Positions 34,101 to 44,562 of a DNA stretch of 64,000 bases are shown piece after piece. The translations under genes and the position numbers were made by a program. Numbering within the stretch: the stretch's first letter is position 1; each line of letters starts with the position of its first letter. The notes below the pieces were generated by a model that ran no database searches, was not told the DNA's origin, and saw nothing but the letters and a program-made list of their open reading frames with translations. The DNA comes from Gonapodya prolifera JEL478 (taxonomy: Eukaryota; Monoblepharomycota; Monoblepharidomycetes; Monoblepharidales; Gonapodyaceae): positions 2,280 to 66,279 of the forward strand of contig KQ965810.1 of assembly GCA_001574975.1 (NCBI GenBank). The letters are read 5' to 3'.

Positions 34101-37100
34101 CAGGCGGCGGAGAAAGACCCCGATGTCGTCATCCTTGCCCTTGTGACGCTGGGCACGTTCGACTTCCGCGGGCATGCGCTCAACGAGTTCGTGCGCGACT
34201 GTGTCTCGCACTATCTTGACGACGATCATCCCGAGGTCCGCAAGGCCGCCGCGATCACGTGTTGTCAGTTGCTTGTCAGGTATGCCTCGACCCCGCAGGG
34301 TAGTGTGTATTGAGGTGCTGACCCACCTGCATTTCAGGGATCCCGTTTGCTACCAGAGCAGTAACCATTCGATGAAGATCGTGGGAGAGATTCTGGAGCG
34401 CTTGTTGACGGCAGGTATTGCCGATCCCGATGCCAACATCAGGTTCACGGTGCTGTCGTCGCTTGATGAACGGTTCGACCACCACTTGGCGCAGGCCGGT
34501 GAGTAGACTAGTCTTGGTTGTTGGAGTGGACCGTTGCATTAACATTCTCATTGGCAACCGTTGCTGTGCTCACGAACGAAAGAGAGCATCCACTCCCTGT
34601 TTATTGCCTTGAACGACGAGGTGTTCTCGATTCGGGAACTGGCCATCACAATTATAGGACGTTTGACGATCCACAACCCGGCATATGTCATGCCTTCACT
34701 CAGGAAGACTCTCATTCAGCTGCTGAGCGAGTTGGAGTACTCGGGTGTCAGGTACGTTGCTCGTTCAGCAAGCAACCACAACGCCAATCCCTCACAAACC
34801 TCACCTTGCAGTCGAAACAAAGAAGAGGCTGCTCGTCTGCTGAGCCAGCTCGTGTCGACGTCGCAGCGACTCATCAAGCCCTACGTTGAGCCCATTTTGA
34901 AGGTCCTCCTTCCCAAAACCAGAGATTCAAGCCCAGGCGTCGCGTCTCAGATTCTCGCCGCGTTGGGTGAGCTCGCACAAGTGGGCGGCGAGGACTTGCG
35001 ACCATACCTGGATGAACTGCTTCCCATCATTATCGAGACGTTGCAGGACCAGAGCAGCGCCTCCAAGAGAGAAGTTGGTGAGTTGAGCGGGATGTTACTC
35101 CATTGGCTAGTTGGAGCACTGACATTGTACTTAAGCGCTGCGAACGTTGGGGCAGTTGACCAGTAGCGCGTGAGTCTTGTGGTGTCAACATTATGTGCAG
35201 AGACCTTTCGTGATTGCTATTGGCTCCATTAGGAACTACGTCATGGATCCTTACATCCAGTACCCGCAACTGCTCAACATTTTAATCGGGATTCTCAAAT
35301 CGGAGCAGTCGGTCACCATTCGCAGAGAAACTGTAAAGGTTATGGGTATTTTAGGTGCTTTGGACCCGTAAGTTCGATTGGTCAGGTGAATTGTTTCGAT
35401 GGGTGACATTCTCTTTGGTGTTCTGAAGGTATAAGCACAACCAAATGACGCAGCGAAACCCGGACGAGGCGGTCACTTCGAGTTCATCAAACTCTCTGGA
35501 TACTTCGCTCCTTCCGCTTTCGATTAGCCCGTCTTCCGAGGAATATTACCCTACAGTTGCCATTTCCTCGCTGATGAGGATTCTCAAGGATCCTTCGCTC
35601 AGCGTTCATCACACGGCCGTCGTGCAAGCCGTCATGTATATATTTAAGACGTTGGGCCTGAAGTGTGTGCCCTTTTTGGCTCAGGTTCGCCGTCCACGGG
35701 TCTGCCTTACGAACGCATCTCACATTGAATTGCTTCACTCGATAGATTATGCCGCCACTGCTTTCTACGTTGCGGACAAGCCCTATCAGCATTCTAGAGT
35801 TTCACTTCCAACAGCTGGGAGTTTTGGTCTCCATTGTAAAGCAACACATTCGCCCTTTCCTGCCGCAGATATTCCAGCTCGCCCAGGAATTTTGGAACAT
35901 TAGCAGCAACATTCAAATCACCATTATTTCGCTCGTGGAATCCATTGCGCTCGCACTGGAAGGCGAATTCAAAGTCTTTTTGTCTACCCTTCTCCCCCCT
36001 CTTTTGCAAATCTTTGATTCCGATACAACCGAACGTCGTCAACTCACCGTGAAAGTGCTCCACGCTATGAATGTTTTTGGATCGAACTTGGAAGAATATC
36101 TGCATTTGGTCATTCCAGTCTTAGTCAAGTGCTTTGAAAAACCAGACCAAGCGCTCCACGTTCGAAAAGCGGCCATTCAGACCATAGGACATCTTTCAAA
36201 AAGAGTCAACATCGGGGACCACTCGTCTCGTATTATTCATCCGTTGGTCAGGACTTTGAGTCTTGGACAACAGGAAGTGCGACAAGCGACGATGGATACT
36301 TTATCCATTCTGGTGTACCAATTATCTGCAGATTTTGTCATTTTTGTGCCTGTTGTAAACAAGGTACGTTCTTTGCAAGCACCCTTCTTCGTGTGTAACG
36401 TTGAATGACGAGCACAATGGAAGGCGCTTTCCCGGTATCACATTCAACACCCAAGATATGAAATGCTCGTGGCTAAATTATTGAAGAACGAACCCCTTCC
36501 TGAGCTTCCTCCAGATTCCGAGGACAGGTGCGTACCCTCGGTTTCCTGTCAGGTTCTCTTGCTGATTTCTGGTCTTAGGATGGCCGAGATTGCGAATCTG
36601 GAGGAGACCCCGACTGCAGAAGCGGCTGCGAAAAAGCTACCTGTCAATCAGCAAAATTTGAAGCGCGCTTGGGAAGCATCACAGCGTTCGACGAAAGAAG
36701 ACTGGATCGAGTGGATCAGACGCCTCAGCGTCGAACTCTTGAAGGAGTCGCCTTCACATGCTCTGCGTGCTTGTGCAAGTTTGGCGGCTGTGTATTATCC
36801 ACTCTCAAGAGAATTGTTTAATGCTGGCTTTGTTTCATGTTGGGGCGAGCTCTATGATCAGTATCAAGTTGGTATATTCAAATTCCCTGCCGTCCATTCT
36901 CAACTAAGTCACTCTTTTTTTGCCTTCGCAAGGACGAACTGGTGCGAAGTTTAGAGACAGCCCTCACGTCGGTCAATATTCCCCCGGAAACTATACAAAC
37001 GTTTGTGTCTGAATTTGCCTGAAAATGAACCACTGCTTCATTCACCTTCTGATTTCAGGTTGCTTAATTTGGCCGAGTTTATGGAACGGTACGTCTACTG

Positions 37101-40100
37101 TCGTGACTGTTGCATGTTAACTACTTATGGCCCTTCATTACAGCGACGATAAACCTCTTCCCATTGACATTCGCACACTAGGCGCTTACGCTGCCAAGTG
37201 TCATGGTAAGTAAACGAAAAAAAACTCGACGACCCACACCGCTGATGCCACCATTCCCACTAGCGTACGCGAAAGCATTGCATTACAAGGAATTAGAATT
37301 TATTTCAGACTCCGATGTCACGAATACCATCGAGGCGCTTATCAGCATCAATAATCAACTTCAACATCCCGACTCTGCAATTGGTGAGTCCACCTTGTCG
37401 ACGAATAGCAGCGTTCGCTATGAAACTTGTATTTCCAAGGTATCCTCACGTATGCTCAACAAAATCACGATGTCGAGCTCAAAGAATCGTGGTACGAGAA
37501 GCTTGGACGTTGGGAGGATGCTTTGGTTGCGTACGAGAAAAAGCAGTCAGAGGATCCTGTTTCTTTCGAAGCGACCTTAGGAAGGATGCGTTGCCTCCAT
37601 GCGCTAGGAGAGTGGGAAGCTTTGTCTCATCTTGCGCACGAAAAATGGACAATTGTTCGAGACGACGCCCGCAAAGTCATTGCCCCACTTGCTGCAGCCG
37701 CATCGTGGGGTCTGGGCCAATGGGACATGATGGACGAATACATCACTATTATGAAGCCAGAATCTCCAGATGGAGCTTTCTTCCGAGCTATTCTTGCATT
37801 GCACCGAAATTTGTACCCGCAGTCACAGCAGTACATCAATCGTACCCGGGAACTTCTGGACACCGAACTCACTGCCCTGGTGGGGGAAAGTTACAATCGC
37901 GCTTACAAGTAAGTTCATTAGTTAAGGGAAACAGGAACCCTGGTCGAAGATAATCAAACTTTCTCGAAAGTGTGGTCGTTCGCATTCAAATGCTTGCTGA
38001 ACTGGAAGAGGTAAGAGATCACAACCTGCGAGTGGAGAATGACTGAGTTCTTTACGGTGTACCAAATTGCAGATCATTCTGTACAAACAAATCAATGACC
38101 AACCAGAGAGACAATCCGCAATCCGAAAGACTTGGATGACAAGGTTTGCAAGACTGTAATTGCTTTGCCTGACTTCTGTCTGGCTAAGCTTCCCTCTTTG
38201 CATTTTTAAGATTGAAGGGATGCACACGGAACGTGGATATATGGCAGCGAATACTGAGAATTCGATCATTGGTCGTCTCACCAAAGGAAGACATGGACAG
38301 TTGGATTAAGGTGCATTAATTTTGCAAGTTCAATCACACTTCCGTCACTTAGCCGCGTGCCCTGTGCTCCTTGAAGTTTGCGAACTTGTGCCGGAAAAGC
38401 TCCAGGTCGACACTTTCCCAGAAGACTCTCGGTATTCTCTTGGATGCTCCAGATATTACCAACTTAGACATCACTGTGAGTTTTCTTGGAATCGACATCT
38501 GTTATTCGTTTGTAATCCGTTAGAGGTATTAGAAGCACTTCAGCACTGCGTCTCCCAAAGTTGTCTACGCTTACCTCAAGAATATGTGGGCAACGACGAA
38601 CAGGTCGCAAGCATTCCAATTTATGAAGGGCTTCTCCAAGACACTCGTTGATCAATTGGGAATCGCTTCGATCAATGAAGCAAATTTGCCAGGAGAGATT
38701 TTGCGATGGGATTCCCAGAAACAAACATCGGCTCGAGTTTTGGCACGATGCTACCTTAAATTGGGAGAATGGCAGACTGCAATCCAAGAAGAACTTATGG
38801 ATGATGCGATCCCGGATATCCTCCGGTCCTATAAAGCCGCTACTCAACTTGACCGAGACTGGTATAAGGCTTGGCATTTGTGGGCATTATCGAACTTCGA
38901 AGCGCTGAGCTTCTACGAAAAGGCTGCCGAGAATATACCGACCCGGACTGTGGTATCGCACGTTGTGCCTTCCGTGCAAGGTGAGTTTTGCACGATGCGG
39001 ATTGATTGTATCTCATCTGATAACGTTCTTGTTCTTGCAGGATTTTTCCGGTCAATCGCTCTTTCGAAAGGAAATTCTCTCCAGGACACGTTGCGTCTTC
39101 TTACTTTGTGGTTTAAGTATGGGTACCAACAGGAGGTCAACACTGCGATTGGGGAAGGCTTTGGCAGCGTCAGCATCGATACTTGGTTGCAAGTAATCCC
39201 TCAAGTAAGTGCTCGACCCCACACTCTTGTTGCGGTCAGTTTGAATGGGACCCATTTTGTTGAACAGTTGATAGCTCGAATTCACTCGCCGAACCAAGGA
39301 ACTCGTCGCTTGATCCACACACTGTTGTCGGACGTTGGGAAAGAGCACCCGCAAGCTTTGGTCTACTCTTTGACTGTTGCTTCGAAGTCTCAGAGCATAC
39401 TTCGGAAAAAGGCTGCACTTGCGATCATGGATAAGATGAGGTCTCACAGTGCGGCACTGGTGGAGCAGGTTTGTACTGAACAGCCCTTTGTGTGTTGGGT
39501 GCGAGTCACCGATTGCATGGTCTTGCTTTTAGGCTCTTCTCGTCAGTCAAGAACTAATTCGAGTGGCCATTTTATGGCACGAATTGTGGCACGAAGGATT
39601 GGAGGAGGCATCTAGGCTGTATTTCGGGGAGCACAATACTGAAGGAATGTTCGCGACTTTGGAACCACTTCATCAAATGCTTGAGAGAGTCAGTAAATCA
39701 ATCTTATCGCGCTTTTGGGTCGTTTCTACATCAAACCTCGTATTCACAGGGACCCGAAACACTGCGTGAGATATCTTTCCACCAAGCCTTTGGTAGGGAT
39801 CTCGCTGAAGCACAAGATTGGTGCAAGAAGTACAGAAGTATGTTTTGTGTGTGAAAATGTCTCGTATGGTACTTATGTGTTTGTTACTCTTCACATTAAG
39901 GAACCATGAATGTCAACGACCTTAACCAAGCTTGGGATCTTTACTATCACGTATGTCATTCGCTCTGTGGGACTTGATCATGTTCTCACAATGCGCATTA
40001 CCATTCAATTAGGTGTTCAAGAGGATCAACAAGCAACTGCCGCAACTCACAACATTGGACTTGCAATACGTATCCCCGAAGTTGCTGGAAGCTCATGACA

Positions 40101-41857
40101 TGCAATTGGCTGTTCCCGGAACGTACCGAAGTGGCGAGCCGGTGGTCCGCATCGCAAGCTTCTCCCCGACATTGTCCGTGATCACATCGAAACAAAGACC
40201 CCGGAAGTTGACCATGAAAGGATCAGACGGCAAAGAATATCAATTTTTGCTGAAAGGTATAGTCTCTCTCGCTGACTCGCGCGTAGTCGTTTAGTTGATC
40301 CGTATGCACAACTCAGGTCACGAGGACCTGAGGCAGGACGAACGCGTGATGCAATTATTTGGGCTCGTCAACACTCTACTCGCCACCGATCCAGAAACAT
40401 TCAAACGGCATCTAAGCATACACCGCTATCCCGTTATTCCTCTGTCGCCGAACTCTGGCCTGATTGGCTGGGTGCCGAACATTGACACTCTCCATGGTCT
40501 GATTCGAGATTACCGAGAGAGCAAGAAGATTTTATTGAACATTGAGCATCGCCTCATGCTTCAGGTACATACTTTGGTTGTCATGCGTGATACTTTTAGT
40601 GCATGATAAAGCCGCCCCCGACAACAGATGGCTCCAGATTACGATAACCTAACTCTCCTACAAAAAGTCGAGGTATTTGAATACTCACTCGAAAATACCG
40701 CAGGGCAGGATCTTTACAAGGTTCTATGGCTGAAGAGCCGAAATTCCGAGGTTCGTTCCAGGCTCTATGCGCGCAGATCCTGTTTCGATTATTCCACACC
40801 CTCATCTTTAAAGGCATGGCTGGACCGGAGGACCAATTACACCAGAAGCCTTGCTGTTATGTCAATGGTTGGATACATCCTTGGACTAGGCGATCGCCAC
40901 CCCTCGAACTTGATGTTGGACCGCTTCACCGGCAAAGTGATTCACATAGATTTCGGAGACTGTTTTGAGGTACGTTTGGAGGCAGTCACCAAACATATTA
41001 AGATGCAGAATTCAATGGTTTGTTTGCCAGGTTGCACAAATGCGTGACAAGTTCCCCGAGAAAGTTCCTTTCCGATTAACTCGAATGCTCATCAATGCCA
41101 TGGAAGTTAGCGGGATCGAAGGTAAATACGTAATCCCAGATATGGATTATCACTACTTGAAATTAAGTGATTCGTTGACACAAGGGACCTTCCGAATCAC
41201 TTGCGAGAACGTCATGCGGGTATTGCGGGAGAACAAAGACAGTTTGATGGCTGTGCTTGAAGCCTTCGTCTATGACCCGCTGATAAACTGGAGGCTCATG
41301 GGTAATGAGCAAGGTGAGTACGAACCCTAGTCCAGCGAGAAGTAGGTAGTCTAAAAGGAATTGACAGGTGCAGACGCAAAGCCACCGAAAGGGAGACAAT
41401 CAGACACAGGTGAGCCTTCTTCCAGTTTGGAGAACTTGAACTTCCTCTCATCAGAATATCAGACATTGCGGACGAAGCTGGCCGTAACTTCCCGGCAAGT
41501 CGAAAGTTGCCCCGCAGTGAAAGCGAGCTCATTGCGGCGACTGAGGATACTGCGAGACCAGAGGGTTTGAACGCGCGAGCATTGAGTGTTATCAACCGCG
41601 TTCAGAATAAACTTACTGGTGAGTTACAGTGGTTTGTTTCGTGAAGCGTTCAAAATTTGTAACCTTTTGTACAGGGAGGGATTTCAAACCGAATCAAGTA
41701 TTGGATGTTCCGGCGCAAGTTCAAAAACTTATTTTGAGCGCATGCGACATTGCGAATTTGTGTCAAAGCTACATTGGATGGTGTGGTACGTTTCTGCCAT
41801 CATCAACATGACACTTCCTCCATCTGACATTCCTCTTTCTTTCCAGCATTCTGGTAA
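31188..41857 (+). CDS. TOR: TOR kinase (target of rapamycin)
   Basis: The Ser/Thr kinase of TORC1/TORC2, controlling growth by nutrient state. I place 43 exons, whose lengths sum to 2,365 codons in frame. The first are 31188-31246, 31362-31540, 31927-32130 and 32771-33102; the last are 41463-41618, 41675-41785 and 41847-41857. HEAT repeats fill about residues 1-1200, for example [12 protein letters not shown] with [16 protein letters not shown] follows. FRB is at about 1832-1930 ([18 protein letters not shown], keeping the Ser contacted by FKBP12-rapamycin). The kinase has [31 protein letters not shown] and [13 protein letters not shown] ends [11 protein letters not shown]. Introns 2 and 3 are long (386 and 640 nt) and filled with GC-rich repeats. 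Two 63-nt introns in the kinase part are stop-free. The last exon is only 11 nt. Confidence 0.95.
31620..31830 (+). repeat. GC-rich dispersed repeat in TOR intron 2
   Basis: Built from recurring words such as CTCGCGGAGCG, CCGCCGGAGGCGAAT and AATACTCTCGCGGA. The core at about 31702-31738 (CGAGGTTGTCCGCCGG, then a GATCCCACG end) is nearly the same as the reverse complement of the NIPA-gene intron repeat at about 46364-46400. It therefore belongs to a dispersed family found in introns of different genes and in opposite orientations. Confidence 0.75.
32140..32410 (+). repeat. GC-rich repeats in TOR intron 3
   Basis: Two parts. At about 32150-32262 are CGCCGGAGGCGAGT and GAAGCGGAAGC words akin to the intron 2 repeat. 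At about 32299-32395 is a roughly 70-bp unit present twice in tandem, each copy running from CACGAGTGC through TTAGCGCG to GGACGTG. Together they make up much of a 640-nt intron in a gene whose other introns are mostly 50-80 nt. Confidence 0.65.
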
Positions 41858-42029
41858 TGCCTAGCTTTGTCCGCCCCTTGCATAATTTGCTTTGCATAGA
41901 CGTGTTTTGTACCGTTTTTACTACCACATACATAATCCAATTGATTTCTTCCCTACTTCGCACTTCAGGGACCGGCGAAGTGTCCAACCGGGCCCCGCTC
42001 CCAACCCTGATCGCACGCATTTTCCAACG

Positions 42030-44112
42030 ATGTTGAGTGACCGAGATGGTGGGTTGGTACTCTTACCGTCGCGGGGAAGGATGCGGAGCAGAAGGGCGGC
42101 ACATACGCGGACGATGGACGTTGGAATGAAGGAACACGAGCTCCAGCTTGAAATGATTCGATGGTTGTAGCCTCCAATCCACGCACGGAGGCCCGTTACA
42201 TTTGGATACCGCCTCACCCGACACCTCGTGGATTCTCTGATTGTCGCCGTCTGGGGGGCATACTATGAAGCAACCTCGAAACCCCACGAGCAATTAATTC
42301 CTCTCTTCAGTCGGTCTCCTTCTCGCAATCACGTCTTCTGGACTTGTTGGAACATCTTTCATCATAACGAAGAGGGGTTTGATGTCATCGTCCGCAAAAT
42401 CACCGGAATCAATGGGGTCTGCGGCGGACTCGTACTTGTATCTCCAAAATGGACTATGGTGGGCTGGAATGGTAACGATGGTGCTTGGGGAGGTGAGCGA
42501 CTGTGTCACGAATCAATATCGCATGTCACCAACTGATATCGGGTGGAGGTCGCCAATTTTGCAGCCTACTCTTTTGCCCCGGCGGTGTTGGTAACACCAC
42601 TAGGTATGCAAGGTCATCACTCGGAAGTTTTGATTTATTCTGACACGCGGTGCGTAATAAGGCGCACTTTCCGTCATTATCGGTGCCGTCTTGGCGTCGA
42701 TATTTTTGGGCGAGCGACTCGGAACTATGGGTCTGATTGGCTGTGTCCTGTGTCTTGTCGGATCTGTTGTGATTATCTTGCATGCGCCCGAGGAGAAGGC
42801 AATATCGTCAGTGGATGAAATTCTACAATATGCTGTGCAACCAGGTAAGGTCTCCCCAGTCGTCGTCGTTCAAAATCGTGTTATAGTTACTTAACGACTT
42901 AATTAATTCATAGCATTCCTTGTTTACGTCATACTAGTTGTCTGCGGTACACTTTTTCTCATCTACAGGGTTGCACCTGTTCATGGAAAGTCAAACCTGT
43001 TGGTCTACGTTACTATTTGCTCGCTCGTTGGCTCCATCAGCGTGATGGCGTGTAAAGGATTCGGGATTGCGCTAAAGCTGACTTTTGCCGGGGAAAACCA
43101 ACTGTATGTTCCTTTTCAAACATTGGCTGTCAAAATTTTCATGGTACTTTTGGTGGGATATACCCCATGTTCAAACTTTTGCAAGCCTTGATCCCAGTAC
43201 ATATGTCTTCGCCATCGTGGTTGGTGTCAGCGTTGTCACTCAAATGAACTACTTCAACAAAGCACTCGACACATTTTCCACTAATTTGTAAGCGCGTTCG
43301 CTCTATCAATCCGTCTCGTTTATATAAGCCTTTGCCCTTGCTGAAGAGTCACCCCTGTGTACTACGTCATGTTCACGACAGCCACAATTGTAGCCTCCGT
43401 CATTTTATTGCAAGGTTGGTCCCCGTAGGAGTCGTCCACTTTCAACTTCTCAACACGCTTCACCTCGCTTTTACCATCGAACCCCACCACCACCACCACC
43501 ATAAGGATTCAATGATACATCTACAATAGACGTGAGTGATGATTCGAACTGTGTTGGATTTGTTCATCAATTAACACGAACACAAATTATTAGATTGTTT
43601 CCATATTTTGCGGGTTTACAACTATATTTACTGGGGTGAGAAGATATACAAACCATAAAACGCGAAACCTGACCATTTTGTCGTGTGTCCAGGTGTACCT
43701 TCTAAACTCGACGCGAAGTACCAGCACTGTTGATGTCAGCACCAAGCATCGACATTTCCGTGAAGCCTCTCAACCTCGCCCTCGGCGGAGCTCTGTTGAG
43801 CGGCCCTCAACCGATGCCCCAACAGCCCCCCTGTTGGGTCAGTATGACAAGTTTGGGCATCCACGATACCAACCGTTGCCGGCGGGTCTGAGCAATGGGA
43901 GTTTGGCGGGAACTCCACCAGACGCGTCCCGAGGGGTGCCATTACCCGTTCAAATAGCACACGACCGAAAGCGGTCGGGGCTGATCAATTCGGTAACCAC
44001 CGCGAGCAGTTTGAGGAGTAATCCGGAGTCGAAAGGAGGAGGTAACGCGACTGAAGCGTTACTGCTCACCACCTTCACGTCCGATGAAGAGGAGGAGGAC
44101 TCTGATTCATAG
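42030..44112 (+). CDS. NIPA-family magnesium transporter, copy A
   Basis: A multi-pass membrane protein of the NIPA (DUF803, drug/metabolite transporter superfamily) group, whose members move Mg2+. Ten exons (42030-42048, 42311-42492, 42549-42603, 42662-42844, 42914-43103, 43186-43287, 43347-43414, 43506-43531, 43594-43635, 43693-44112) give 428 residues. Membrane segments are plain, e.g. [75 protein letters not shown] and TPVYYVMFTTATIVASVILL. The C-terminal 130 residues are disordered and end in an acidic EEEEDSDS tail. Exon 1 is only 19 nt (MLSDRD) and is placed by analogy with copy B. The paralogous copy B lies tail to tail with it. Confidence 0.85.
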
Positions 44113-44562
44113 CTCACTTTCATCGACGTGGCCATATGTAATTATTTTTGCATTACTATAATAATTTATCTTCTCGGAACTCTGACCTCGCCTTGAACAT
44201 AACTGAACCTTGTCTTGATTCAACCACGAAGAAGACTTGGTGTGAGGGTACGCCTAGTCGGTTGATGGGCAAAGGGTCATAGCTCATCTCAAAACTTCGT
44301 CAGTCAAACCACTTGAGATTGCCATAAAAATTGTCTATCACCTGCAGGGGTGGATGGTTCTGCAACGCCCCATCAACAATAATATGCAGTACTATTTGCA
44401 TGAACTATATTTACGTACGAGAAACACGCCATCCATGACAGAATCGCTGCGAGAAATCAAAATCCTATGTCCTCTGCTCAGTGAGCAGTCGCCATGTCCG
44501 AAGTCCGCAACCATGTTGCTTGGTCCCAAATTCCCCCCACTGCCCCACAATCAGGCTTATTG
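44113..44562. other. intergenic between the two NIPA copies
   Basis: 450 bp between two convergent stops; no gene seen. It should hold both 3' ends. Confidence 0.5.

Noticed and set aside
43480-43500. ACC trinucleotide run read as a His repeat
   Set aside because: It lies in an intron of NIPA copy A between well-placed exons, so it is a simple repeat and not coding.
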